From: Phycisphaerae bacterium
GTDB taxonomy: Bacteria; Planctomycetota; Phycisphaerae; Phycisphaerales; SM1A02
Assembly: GCA_030432455.1 (NCBI GenBank)
Contig: JAUIHC010000020.1
Span: 1 to 15,752, forward strand
DNA: 15,752 nucleotides
Direction of reading: 5' to 3'
Each line of letters begins with the position of its first letter. Position 1 is the stretch's first letter. The position numbers and the translations under genes are program-made. Below the pieces are notes generated by a model, which saw nothing but the letters and a program-made list of their open reading frames with translations, ran no database searches and was not told the origin of the DNA. Positions 1 to 11,182 of this stretch are shown here, piece after piece.

Positions 1-1
1 C

Positions 2-166
2 ACCGGCGACTTCAACGACGACGGCGCCGTCGATGGCGCCGACTTCGGTGCCCTGATCGCGGCGTGGGGCGCGTGCAGCGGCTGCCCGCAGGATCTCAAC
101 GGCGATGGCGACGTGGACGGTGCCGACGTCGGCCTGTTCGTCGCCGTCTGGGGCCCCTGCCCCTGA
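2..166 (+). CDS. C-terminal fragment of a secreted protein with a dockerin-like (EF-hand type) module
   Basis: Only the last 54 residues lie in the window; the reading frame is open from base 2 to a TGA at 164-166. Two Ca-loop-like repeats are visible, GDFNDDGAVDGADFG followed by AAWGAC, and DLNGDGDVDGADVG followed by VAVWGPCP, which ends the protein. This C-terminal signature is typical of exported planctomycete proteins, especially Phycisphaerae. It resembles the type I dockerin fold, but in these bacteria its partner and role are not established. The same module occurs inside the next gene (residues 211-265), so the two products probably belong to one family. The stop is followed by two strong abutting hairpins. 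The function of the missing N-terminal part cannot be told. Confidence 0.85.
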   Translation, partial: TGDFNDDGAVDGADFGALIAAWGACSGCPQDLNGDGDVDGADVGLFVAVWGPCP

Positions 167-190
167 TCGACGACGATCGCGTACCCCAAT

Positions 191-256
191 CCGGCAGGGG
201 CGGTTCACCGCCCCCGCCGGCCTGGGGGTCGTTCCCGGCGGGGAACGACCTCCAGG
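191..256 (+). terminator. Two abutting strong hairpins behind the partial gene
   Basis: Hairpin 1 (191-220) is CCGGC/GCCGG plus GGGGCGG/CCGCCCC around a TTCA loop with one A/C mismatch. Hairpin 2 (221-256) has a 16-bp stem, CCTGGGGGTCGTTCCC against its complement, with one G-U pair and a GGCG loop. No T-tract follows. Position 25 nt after the stop suggests termination or mRNA 3'-end protection. A third stem-loop (264-297; GGGACTC/GAGTCCC enclosing CGCCG/CGGCG) lies before the next gene and may instead belong to its 5' leader. Confidence 0.55.
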
Positions 257-335
257 TCGAGGCGGGACTCGACATCGCCGCAGACCGGCGGAGTCCCCCA
301 TCGACAGACTCACCCGACTTCGGAGCTGGAACGAG

Positions 336-2987
336 ATGCGTTTGACGACGAACAGCGCCACCCTGATGGGCGGACTCATGGTGATCGCCGCGGCCGCCTG
401 CACCGCGACCGCCGACGTGACCGTCCTCGCGATCGACTTCGGACAGTCCCCGGGACCGAGTTGCGGCGAGAGTCCGCTGTTCTCCGGAACCTTCGACGGT
501 TCGAGCGACTTCGTCGCGATGACCATCGGCGATTGCGGCTCGGTCGAGAGCCCGACGCTCGACCTCGGCGACGGCGCGGTCTTCTCCTTCACGGACGTCA
601 CGGGCTGGAACAATACCGACGGGGCCCCCGCCGATCAGACTCAGGCCCTCACCGGCGATCACTTCTTCTCGAACTGGCAGGGAGGCGGGCCGGTCGCCTT
701 CTCCCTCGACGGTCTCGATCCCGCGGACATCGTGATCCTCGAATTCATCGATCGCCGCGGGGGAGAGGCGGCGCTGGTCACCTTCGAGGGACTCGTCACG
801 CTGGTGAGCAGCGACGCGGAGGGGGAGTTCACCGATGTCTCTTCCGGGGGGGTCACGGGGAGCCCGTCCTACGGCGGCTCGTTCACGGGGCCCGATGGAG
901 GGGGCGAGGGGAATCTGGCCGGGGCCCGGATCACCATCATCCGCCCCGACGGTGGCGGCGGAGCATGCCCGGGCGACTTCGACGGTGACGGAGCCGTGAC
1001 CGGCGCCGACTTCGGCCGACTGCTGTCCGTCTGGGGTTCCTGCAAGCGTTGCCCGGAGGATCTCGACGGGGACGGCACCGTCGGTGGCGCCGACCTGGGA
1101 GCGTTCCTCGCCGCCTGGGGTCCGTGCCCAGGCGGCTCGACGGGTGCCTGCTGCCTCGGCGAGCAGTGCTGGTCGATCGCCGAAGCCGACTGTGCGATGC
1201 TCGGCGGACAGTACGCGGGTGACGGCATCGACTGCGACACCGTCGTCTGCGAGCCGCCCGTTCCCGGGCTCTGCTGCGAACCGGGTGAGGTTCCCGGCTG
1301 CATCGACGCGGACTGCGCCTCGGCGGTATGCGTCCTGATCCCGGACTGCTGCGAGATCCTGTGGGATGTCGCGTGTGCCGACCTCGCCATCGAGGTCTGC
1401 AACGGCTGCGACGGCACCACCGACTTCAGCCGGTACGCCATCGACTTCGGCCAGTCCCCCGGACCGAGCTGCGGCGAGAGCCCGCTCTTCCTGGGCGTCT
1501 TCGACGGCAGCCGCGACTTCCTGCCGCTGGATCTCACCGATTGCGGCGCGGTCGAGAGCCCGTCCATCGAGTTCGGCGACGGTGTGACCCTCGCGTTCAC
1601 CAACGTGAGCGGGTGGAACAACACCGACGGGTTCCCCGCGAGCGAGACGCCTGCCCTCACCGGCGATCACTTCTTCTCCTCGGCCCTCGGCGCCGACGAT
1701 CCGGTCGGCTTCTCGGTGAGCGGCCTCGATCCGACCGACATCCTGCTGCTGGAGTTCGTCGATCGACGCGGAGCCGAGACGGCTCTGGTCGTCTTCGAGG
1801 GCATGACCACGCTGGTCGATCTCGAGTCCGAAGGCCGCTTCACCGATGTCTCCGGCGGCGGCGTCACCGGAAAGAGCGTCTACACCGGCAGCTTCACCGG
1901 CGCCGAGGGGTTCGGAGAAGGCAACCTCGCCGGGGCCCGGATCACCATCATTCGGTCCGGCAGCCAGATCGGCGGGGCGTGCTGCCTGGGCGGGTCCTGC
2001 CTGCAGATCGGCGAGAGCCTCTGCGAGACCCTCGGGGGCGTCCATCAGGGTGACGGGACCGATTGCGAGGACGCCGACTGCGAGCCGGCGACGGTCGGCC
2101 CCTGCTGCGAACCCGGTGAACTCCCGAGCTGCCTCGACCTGACCTGCGCCCACGTGGTCTGCCTCACCCTCCCCGACTGCTGCGAGGTCCTCTGGGATGC
2201 CGACTGCGCCGCCCTGGCGATCACCGAGTGCAACGACTGCGACGGGACCACCAACGCCCGGGTCGCCGCCATCGACTTCGGCGTCGCGCCCGGCACCGGA
2301 GCGGGCTGCAACGGGCCGAGCCCCGTGTTCACGGGCGCCTTCGACGGGATCGACGGCTTCATCGGCCTCACCATCAGCGACTGCGGTCAGATCGAGAGTC
2401 CCGAGATCGCCCTCGGGGACGGCGTGTCGTTCCGGTTCACCAACGTCAGCGGCTGGAACAACACCGACGGCGCCGCCCCCGATCAGCCGCAGGCACTCAC
2501 CGGCGATCACTTCTTCTCGTCCTCGCTCGGCGCCGACGACCCCGTCGCGTTCTCCATCTCGGGGGTCGATCCCTGTGCGACCGTGATCCTGGAGTTCGCC
2601 GATCGCCGCGGAAACGAGGCGGCGCTGGTCGTCTTCGAGGGCATCTCGACGCTGGTGAATGCGGTCACCGACACCGAGGCCGCCTTCACCGACGTCTCCG
2701 TCGGTGGAGTGACCGGACAGAGCGTCTACTCCGGCACCTTCACCGGAGCCGATGGATTCGGCGAAGGCAACCTCGCGGCCGCGAGAATCACCATCATCCC
2801 GGGCGACCCCGACTGCAAGACCGATCCCTGCGCGGGCGGAATCGGGGATTGTGCACAAGCCTCGGATACGCCCGGGTGCAGTTGCACCGACTGCGAGGAC
2901 ATCGTCTGCGCGATCGATCCGTTCTGCTGCGAAGGCGCCTGGGACCTCGTCTGCGTCGATCTGGCCACGACGAACTGCACGCCGTGA
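336..2987 (+). CDS. Large secreted Cys-rich protein with three ~172-aa repeats and an internal dockerin-like module
   Basis: An 883-aa product starting at ATG 336, with a GGAG ribosome-binding site about 10 nt upstream. The start gives a signal peptide (MRLTTN..., hydrophobic core to about residue 22, likely cleavage after TATA at residue 26), so export is expected. Three similar blocks occupy roughly residues 32-203, 368-540 and 645-821. Each starts AIDFG and contains GWNNTDG, LTGDHFFS, a DRRG-x-E-x-ALV-x-FEG segment and EGNLA(G/A)ARITII. Between blocks 1 and 2 lies a dockerin-like EF-hand pair (211-265; DFDGDGAVTGAD and DLDGDGTVGGAD). Blocks 2 and 3 are each preceded by a Cys-rich module (GACCLGEQCW..., then DCCEILWDVACADLA), and a related Cys-rich module (FCCEGAWDLVCVDLA) closes the protein. 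The many paired cysteines suggest disulfides. The repeats are not a family I can name, so the function is unknown. An earlier in-frame start at 105 would overlap the preceding gene and lose the signal peptide. Confidence 0.85.
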   Translation: MRLTTNSATLMGGLMVIAAAACTATADVTVLAIDFGQSPGPSCGESPLFSGTFDGSSDFVAMTIGDCGSVESPTLDLGDGAVFSFTDVTGWNNTDGAPADQTQALTGDHFFSNWQGGGPVAFSLDGLDPADIVILEFIDRRGGEAALVTFEGLVTLVSSDAEGEFTDVSSGGVTGSPSYGGSFTGPDGGGEGNLAGARITIIRPDGGGGACPGDFDGDGAVTGADFGRLLSVWGSCKRCPEDLDGDGTVGGADLGAFLAAWGPCPGGSTGACCLGEQCWSIAEADCAMLGGQYAGDGIDCDTVVCEPPVPGLCCEPGEVPGCIDADCASAVCVLIPDCCEILWDVACADLAIEVCNGCDGTTDFSRYAIDFGQSPGPSCGESPLFLGVFDGSRDFLPLDLTDCGAVESPSIEFGDGVTLAFTNVSGWNNTDGFPASETPALTGDHFFSSALGADDPVGFSVSGLDPTDILLLEFVDRRGAETALVVFEGMTTLVDLESEGRFTDVSGGGVTGKSVYTGSFTGAEGFGEGNLAGARITIIRSGSQIGGACCLGGSCLQIGESLCETLGGVHQGDGTDCEDADCEPATVGPCCEPGELPSCLDLTCAHVVCLTLPDCCEVLWDADCAALAITECNDCDGTTNARVAAIDFGVAPGTGAGCNGPSPVFTGAFDGIDGFIGLTISDCGQIESPEIALGDGVSFRFTNVSGWNNTDGAAPDQPQALTGDHFFSSSLGADDPVAFSISGVDPCATVILEFADRRGNEAALVVFEGISTLVNAVTDTEAAFTDVSVGGVTGQSVYSGTFTGADGFGEGNLAAARITIIPGDPDCKTDPCAGGIGDCAQASDTPGCSCTDCEDIVCAIDPFCCEGAWDLVCVDLATTNCTP

Positions 2988-2991
2988 CGCC

Positions 2992-3711
2992 TCAGGCCCC
3001 GCCGGGGCGGATCGAGAGTTCGGTGATCGCCGCGTTTCGCGGCATCTCCACGGCGTGCACGACGCTTGCCGCGACATCCTCGGCGGTGACGAACGCCGTC
3101 GGGTCGTAGTCCTTCCCCTCCATCCGGTGCACCTCCGCCTGCATCGGCGTGGCGGTCCGGCCGGGGTGGATGCCGATCACCCGCACCCCGCGGCCGGAGA
3201 GCTCCAGCCGCATGGCGTCGGCGATCGCGCGAAGCCCGAACTTGGTGGCGGCGTACACCCCCCAGGCCGGGAACGCCTGATGCCCCGCGCCGGAGTTGAT
3301 GAAGACGACCTGCCCGCCGGACGCGACGAGCGGCGGGGTCAACGCCTGAGACAGCACCACCGGGGTCCGCAGGTTCACCGCATAGTGCCGGTCGAGGTCC
3401 GCAGGATCGACATGCTCGATCTCGGACATGACGCAGATCCCCGCCGAGTGCACGAGCACGTCCAGTCGAGGCAGATCCGCGGCCCATCGCCGCGCCGCCG
3501 ACTCGGTGGCGGCATGATCGAGCAGATCGATTCGCTCGGTCACCGCCCGGGCGCCCAGAGCCTCCACCTCGGCGGCGATCGCGGCCAGGCGGTCCTCGTC
3601 GCGACCCTGCAGATGCAGCACCCGCCCGGGGGCCGCCAGTCCCCGAGCGATGGCGGCACCGATGCCGCTCGAGGCACCGGTCACGAGCACGACGGCGGAG
3701 TCGGGGAGCAT
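2992..3711 (-). CDS. Short-chain dehydrogenase/reductase (SDR family, classical type)
   Basis: A 239-aa NAD(P)-dependent oxidoreductase of the classical SDR family, of usual length. Visible motifs are the cofactor loop TGASSGIG (residues 11-18), HSAG (88-91) in place of the common NAG, the structural Asn in AVN (113), the catalytic Ser140 (NSGAG) and Tyr153/Lys157 in YAATK. HPGRTATPM follows the active site as in many SDRs that act on small carbonyl or alcohol substrates; the substrate cannot be deduced. ATG 3711 is chosen because the conserved first strand follows at once; an upstream in-frame ATG at 3807 would run into the helicase gene and add 32 low-complexity residues. It lies 67 bp behind the helicase gene on the same strand, probably co-transcribed. 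Its stop is only 4 bp from the stop of the convergent Cys-rich protein gene. Confidence 0.92.
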   Translation of the reverse strand: MLPDSAVVLVTGASSGIGAAIARGLAAPGRVLHLQGRDEDRLAAIAAEVEALGARAVTERIDLLDHAATESAARRWAADLPRLDVLVHSAGICVMSEIEHVDPADLDRHYAVNLRTPVVLSQALTPPLVASGGQVVFINSGAGHQAFPAWGVYAATKFGLRAIADAMRLELSGRGVRVIGIHPGRTATPMQAEVHRMEGKDYDPTAFVTAEDVAASVVHAVEMPRNAAITELSIRPGGA

Positions 3712-3778
3712 CGGGGGATCCTGAGGTCGGAGAGGGAGATGACGAAGAGACGGCGAAGGAGAACGGTCGGAGTGACGG

Positions 3779-6025
3779 TCAGAACTCGACCCGCTGAAGC
3801 TTCGCATACTCGAGCACCAGCGTCTTGCGTCCGACCACCTTGAAGTCCACGATCACCGAGTGCACCCGGCCCCGCGGCATGAACGCGGAGACCACCCCCA
3901 GACCGAAGAGCGGATGACGCACGGCGGTGCCCGGCCGGAACGCGGCGGCGAGTCCGTCGCCGGGATCGTCGTCGTACTCGATGTGCCGACCGTCACCACC
4001 GCCACCGAAGTCGTCATCGCCGTCGCCCCAGCGATCCGCGAAGTCGCGTCGTTCGCAGTGCTCGTCGGGGATCTCCTCGAGGAACTGGCTCTTGATCGCG
4101 GCCTGACGCATGCCCCGCACGGTGCGGACCGAGGCGCTGGTCACGAGGAGGTCCCGCTCGGCCCGCGTCATGCCGACGAAGCAGAGACGACGCTCCTCCT
4201 CGAGCTCGATCTCGCTCTCCCGCGCCCGGCTGTGCGGCAGGAGTCCGTCCTCGACCCCGATCACCGCGACCGCGTGGAACTCGAGGCCCTTCGCGGCGTG
4301 CAGGGTCATGAGCGTGACCGCGCCCTGTTCGGCGTCGATCGCGTCGGCGTCGCTGACCAACGCGACCGACTCGAGATACTCCCGCAGCGCCACCCCCATC
4401 GGAACCGTGCCGTCCGTGCCGTCCGCGAGCGACGGAGGCACGAAATCGGCGGCGGCGGAGACGAGTTCCGCGAGGTTGGCCTGACGCTGCCGCTCCTCCT
4501 CGCTCTCGAACTGCCCTTCCGGCCGCTCCAGACCGCTCTCCCGCAGCACCCGCGAGACGAGATCGCCGAAACCGGTCGAGTCCCCCGCCGCGACCTCGCG
4601 CCGCCAGTCGGCGACGAGCCTCGCGAAGCCGAGCACCGCCTTGCGGCTGCGGGTCGCGACATCGCCGAGCAGCGACTCGTCGCCGCAGGCCTCCGAGAGC
4701 GATCGCCCCTGCGCTGCGGCCGCGGCCTCGACCCGCTTGATGGTGCTCTCGCCGATGCCGCGAGTCGGCACGTTCACGATCCGGCGGAAGGCGACATCAT
4801 CGGCGGGATTCGCGAGCATCCGCAGGTACGCGAGCGCATCGCGGATCTCCTTGCGGTCGTAGAACGCGGTGCCGCGGGCGATGACATAGGGCACGCCCTC
4901 GCGGCGGAGCTGGTCCTCGAGCACGCGACTCAGCGCATTCACGCGATAGAGCACGGCCATCGATCGCCACGGGACGCCCTCCTCGTCGGCGAGCCGCCGC
5001 AGGTGATCGACCACATGCTTCGCCTCGTCGTGCTCGTCGGAGAGCCGGACGATGCGGACCTTCTCGCCGTCCTCCAGATCGGTCGAGAGGTCCTTCGCCT
5101 TGCGGCGGCGGTTGCACGCGATGAGTCCCGCCGACGCCTGCACGATGTGGCCGGTCGAGCGGAAGTTCTGCCCGAGGGGAATGATCCTCGCCCCCGGATG
5201 CGTCTCCTCGAAGTCGAGGATGTTGCGGATGTCCGCGCCGCGCCACGCGTAGATCGACTGGTCGGGATCGCCGACCACGAAGATGTTGCCGTGGCTCGCG
5301 GCGATCGCGCCCGCGATCACGAACTGTGCGTGATTGGTGTCCTGATACTCGTCGATGAGCACGTATCGGAAGCGGTCCTGCAGGGCACCGCGCACCTCGC
5401 CGTCGCGCTTGAGCATGCCGGCGACGAGGCGGAGCAGATCGTCGAAGTCCACCGCGTGGTTCTTCTCGAGAATCTTCTGATACGCGGTGTACGCCTTGGC
5501 CGCGGTTCGGCTGTGGAAGTCGCTCGCGTCGCGCTGGAAGTCCTCGGGCGACTGCAGCGCGTTCTTCGCCCCGCTCACGATGCCGAGCATGGACCGGGGC
5601 GGCCAGTTGCTCGGATCGAGTCCGACATCCTCGAGCGCCCGCTTCATCGCGGCGATCTGATCGGCCGAGTCGTAGATGGAGTAGTCGGCGTCGATGCCCG
5701 CGGCGCTCGCGTGGTCGCGAAGGAGCCGGGCGCAGAAGCCGTGGAAGGTCGCGACCGTGAGTCCGCGCCGCCCGGGCAGGTCGGGCGGAAGCAGGTGTTC
5801 GACCCGCTCCCGCATCTCGCGGGCGGCCTTGTTGGTGAAGGTGACGGCGAGGATCTGCCAGGCGGGGATGCCGAGCGAGACGAGCCAGGCGATGCGGCGG
5901 GTGATGACCCGGGTCTTGCCCGACCCCGGGCCGGCGAGGACGAGGGCCGGACCATCGAGGTGCGTCACCGCCTCCCGCTGGGCGTCGGTGAGGCCGTCGA
6001 GCAAGGCGTCCTGATCGAGCGTCAT
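3779..6025 (-). CDS. pcrA/uvrD: ATP-dependent 3'-5' DNA helicase, UvrD/PcrA family
   Basis: A 748-aa superfamily 1A helicase, expected to unwind DNA in excision and mismatch repair and to strip proteins from DNA. All core motifs are present: TDAQREAV Q-motif (13-20), Walker A AGPGSGKT (31-38), TFTNKAAREM (62-71), Walker B IDEYQDTN (about 222-229), GDPDQSIYAWRG (about 249-260), QNFRS (about 283-287), TLHAAKGLEFHAV (about 573-585) and CFVGMTRAERDL (about 614-625). The C-terminus (about 699-748, RHPLFGLGVV...) matches the Tudor-like RNA polymerase-interaction domain of PcrA/UvrD. A short Asp/Gly-rich stretch (about 671-690) precedes it. ATG 6025 is preferred because it puts the conserved start right at the N-terminus; an in-frame ATG at 6163 would only add 46 unconserved residues. 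It is divergent from nrdJ and followed by the SDR gene. Confidence 0.96.
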   Translation of the reverse strand: MTLDQDALLDGLTDAQREAVTHLDGPALVLAGPGSGKTRVITRRIAWLVSLGIPAWQILAVTFTNKAAREMRERVEHLLPPDLPGRRGLTVATFHGFCARLLRDHASAAGIDADYSIYDSADQIAAMKRALEDVGLDPSNWPPRSMLGIVSGAKNALQSPEDFQRDASDFHSRTAAKAYTAYQKILEKNHAVDFDDLLRLVAGMLKRDGEVRGALQDRFRYVLIDEYQDTNHAQFVIAGAIAASHGNIFVVGDPDQSIYAWRGADIRNILDFEETHPGARIIPLGQNFRSTGHIVQASAGLIACNRRRKAKDLSTDLEDGEKVRIVRLSDEHDEAKHVVDHLRRLADEEGVPWRSMAVLYRVNALSRVLEDQLRREGVPYVIARGTAFYDRKEIRDALAYLRMLANPADDVAFRRIVNVPTRGIGESTIKRVEAAAAAQGRSLSEACGDESLLGDVATRSRKAVLGFARLVADWRREVAAGDSTGFGDLVSRVLRESGLERPEGQFESEEERQRQANLAELVSAAADFVPPSLADGTDGTVPMGVALREYLESVALVSDADAIDAEQGAVTLMTLHAAKGLEFHAVAVIGVEDGLLPHSRARESEIELEEERRLCFVGMTRAERDLLVTSASVRTVRGMRQAAIKSQFLEEIPDEHCERRDFADRWGDGDDDFGGGGDGRHIEYDDDPGDGLAAAFRPGTAVRHPLFGLGVVSAFMPRGRVHSVIVDFKVVGRKTLVLEYAKLQRVEF

Positions 6026-6220
6026 GCGGCGAGTGTACGGACTTCGTTCGGGTTCCGGGGCGGCCGGAGCCGGGAACCGGCGCCTCTTGACGCCCAATCC
6101 ACAAGATGTTGGGGAACGGCACCCGGCGACGGGTCGTCCACACCCAGATGGCGTGCTGGACACTGGCAGAGAGGTCGGTACCCTTCGGAAGTTCCAAAAA
6201 CCGCCGGTTCCTTGAAAGAA
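6026..6220. other. Intergenic segment upstream of the helicase gene
   Basis: There is no convincing coding sequence on either strand. It must hold the 5' region of the leftward helicase transcript. A GGTTCC...GGAACC inverted repeat lies near 6050-6080 and a CCCTTC...GAAGGG pair spans about 6181-6223. I cannot assign helicase promoter boxes with confidence. Confidence 0.4.
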
Positions 6221-6245
6221 GGGCCAAATGTGGTGGTTTTAGGGT
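6212..6245 (+). promoter_or_regulatory. Possible promoter for the nrdJ transcript
   Basis: A comparatively AT-rich patch in an otherwise GC-rich region. TTGAAA (6212-6217) is a fair -35 match; candidate -10 boxes such as TGGTTT or GTTTTA (6234-6241) are poor at normal spacing. The argument is mainly positional: the two NrdR-box-like sites overlap and directly follow it, as expected for repression at a promoter. Planctomycete promoter consensus is not well defined, so this stays tentative. Confidence 0.3.
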
Positions 6246-6266
6246 TGCCACCACAACATGTGGTGG
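6221..6266 (+). promoter_or_regulatory. Tandem NrdR-box-like operator sites
   Basis: NrdR is the ATP/dATP-responsive zinc-ribbon repressor of ribonucleotide reductase genes. Its published box is roughly acaCwAtATaTwGtgt and usually occurs in pairs on one DNA face. Site 1 is GGGCCAAATGTGGTGG (6221-6236) and site 2 is CCACAACATGTGGTGG (6251-6266). Both keep every strongly conserved position (C4, A6, A8, T9, T11, G13, and T14/G15). They are exactly 30 bp apart centre to centre, close to three helical turns. Site 2 also sits in an 8-3-8 perfect inverted repeat (6248-6266). The nearest RNR gene, nrdJ, starts 1 kb downstream on the + strand. The match was made by eye. Confidence 0.6.
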
Positions 6267-6269
6267 GCA

Positions 6270-7285
6270 AGATGCAGCCCGCGGGGTTCGAAGAGCGTTC
6301 GGACGAGCGTCTCGAACCGAGGTCCGCAGGAGTGTGAGCGTTCGGTTCCCGGACCATGCGAGTCGGCCTCGGCCGCTCCGACCGGGCTTCGAAGGCGGTG
6401 GAACGCCTTCGATCGCGAGACGACCGACAGGGTCGCTCGACCGGACGACGCCCGAGCCCGGCAGGGGCGACGGCATTCGACGGGTTCGCCCGTCAACGTG
6501 GAATCGTCCCGATCACGATCGGGACGACACGGTTCGGAGAGTGGGTCGCGACCGTGGATGGTCCGACCAGTCCGGTTCGACAGGACGACGCCAGGCGGCG
6601 TCCCCGAGAACCGATTCGGAGAGCAGCGAGTACCAGGAGTCGTCGCATCTGTGGCCCAACCCGTTCGGAGTCCTCGGCATGACGCCGAACCCATGACCCC
6701 GATCATCGGAATCGACCGCCACGCCCGCCCGACTCGTCAGACGCGACTGGGACCTCGACCGCGATGGACCGCGGCACGTCCCCCTTCCCGGTCGATCGAC
6801 CGCCGACCGGGAGGGCCACGCGTCGGAACTCCCACTGCCCCCGACACCCTCCCACCACTCCACGCTCCGCGTGGTCGCCACTGACGGCGACCTCACGCAG
6901 GCCGGAGTCCGGCGACAGGACGTCGCCGACTCCCCTGGCCTTCGAGGCGTGCGCCGGCTCGGCGCCTCGACAGGAGACGATCGAGCCGGTCGATCCGGGC
7001 ACGCCCGGATCGGCGTCCGAGTCCCGCCCGTCGGGACGCCGCAGCGAGCGAGGTGGCCGATGGCCGACGTCTTCCCTGCTGCCGGACATCCCATCCGCGT
7101 CACCCGACGCCATCGCCTCGACCCGTCGAATCGACGGTCCGAGGTCTCCTCGCCCCGATCTCGCACGCTCCCCCGCGCCGCCGCGATCGTCGCCTGAACG
7201 CGACGACTCCCGACGGACGCGGGCGGGCCTGCGTTCCGCATCCCGCCACCGCCCAGACGCCAGACGGCCAAGGACAACCACGCTC
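6270..7285 (+). other. Long non-coding, inverted-repeat-rich region before nrdJ (candidate structured leader RNA)
   Basis: About 1 kb without a recognisable gene; open frames here are Arg/Pro/Ser-rich and fit no family. Inverted repeats are dense: 6389-6412 (9 bp, GTGGAA loop), 6416-6439 (9 bp, one bulge), 6479-6494 (6 bp, TTCG loop), 6504-6527 (11-2-11), 6587-6602 (6 bp), 6787-6811 (8 bp), 6860-6874 (6 bp), 6873-6892 (7 bp), 6904-6933 (12 bp, one bulged C), 6942-6970 (8 bp), 6991-7012 (10-2-10), 7011-7041 (8 bp), 7123-7137 (7-1-7) and 7188-7205 (6 bp). If transcription starts near the NrdR-like sites, this is the nrdJ 5' UTR. No known riboswitch or RNA family was recognised. Confidence 0.5.
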
Positions 7286-10846
<3,561 letters not shown>

Positions 10847-10858
10847 GCCGCGAGCCGG

Positions 10859-10916
10859 TCGGCGGCGGGTGCCGAGCACCCGCCGCCGATCCCCGGCATC
10901 GACACCCGATGCCGGG
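10859..10916 (+). terminator. Tandem terminator-like hairpins behind nrdJ
   Basis: Hairpin A (10859-10889) has a 14-bp perfect stem, TCGGCGGCGGGTGC against its complement, with a CGA loop, starting 13 nt after the nrdJ stop. Hairpin B (10892-10916) has a 10-bp perfect stem, CCCGGCATCG, with an ACACC loop. A third perfect 10-bp hairpin follows at 10920-10947. None has a T-tract, so they may act as mRNA 3'-end barriers or as terminators of a GC-rich, T-poor type. The same arrangement of abutting hairpins occurs after the first gene. Confidence 0.6.
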
Positions 10917-10919
10917 AAA

Positions 10920-10947
10920 CCGATCGAGACGCCCACCTCTCGATCGG
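10920..10947 (+). repeat. Hairpin with conserved apex (copy 1)
   Basis: A perfect 10-bp stem CCGATCGAGA/TCTCGATCGG with the 8-nt loop CGCCCACC. The apex GACGCCCACCTC (10928-10939) recurs exactly in the hairpin at 11183-11216, on a different stem. Confidence 0.6.
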
Positions 10948-11182
10948 ATTCGACCGGACGGATGGCTCTCCGACGCCGTCCGATCCGGTCCCCGCGACGG
11001 AAGCGGGATTCGGTTCAGGTTCGAGACGGTCGACGAGTGGACGGACCCTCTCAACTGGTCGGCGACGCAGGGACATGCGGACCCGACTCCCCTCAGTCTC
11101 CGGAGGGGTGACCCTCTCCTCGAGCCCGCTTCCGTTGCATTCTCTCTCACTTGGCCGCTGCAACGGCGGCCACATCCCCTCG
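10948..11182. other. Non-coding segment between hairpins
   Basis: No gene is seen. It holds nested inverted repeats CGGACGG/CCGTCCG and GACCGGA/TCCGGTC (about 10951-10989), a CCCCTC/GAGGGG hairpin (11089-11108) and a TGGCCGC/GCGGCCA hairpin (11152-11172). Confidence 0.4.

Noticed and set aside
96..3077. Very long open frame antisense to the Cys-rich protein gene
   Set aside because: It mirrors the real gene, runs across the gene boundary and intergenic hairpins, and shows no domain.
6787..6933. Cobalamin riboswitch before nrdJ
   Set aside because: CACTG elements (6834, 6880) and a B12-box-like sequence occur in order, but the GGTG..AA.CC and CCCGC.ACTGT core is not convincing, and the box is absorbed in a self-complementary 12-bp hairpin. 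Cobalamin riboswitches also usually repress, which is unexpected for a B12-dependent enzyme. Kept only as a question.
6871..7197. Small 108-codon plus-strand frame in the nrdJ leader
   Set aside because: It starts inside a hairpin stem, has no clear ribosome-binding site and no family match.
6764..7285. N-terminal extension of NrdJ by 174 residues in the open frame
   Set aside because: The sequence is Arg/Pro/Ser-rich without family similarity, and ATG 7286 has a ribosome-binding site and the expected N-terminus.
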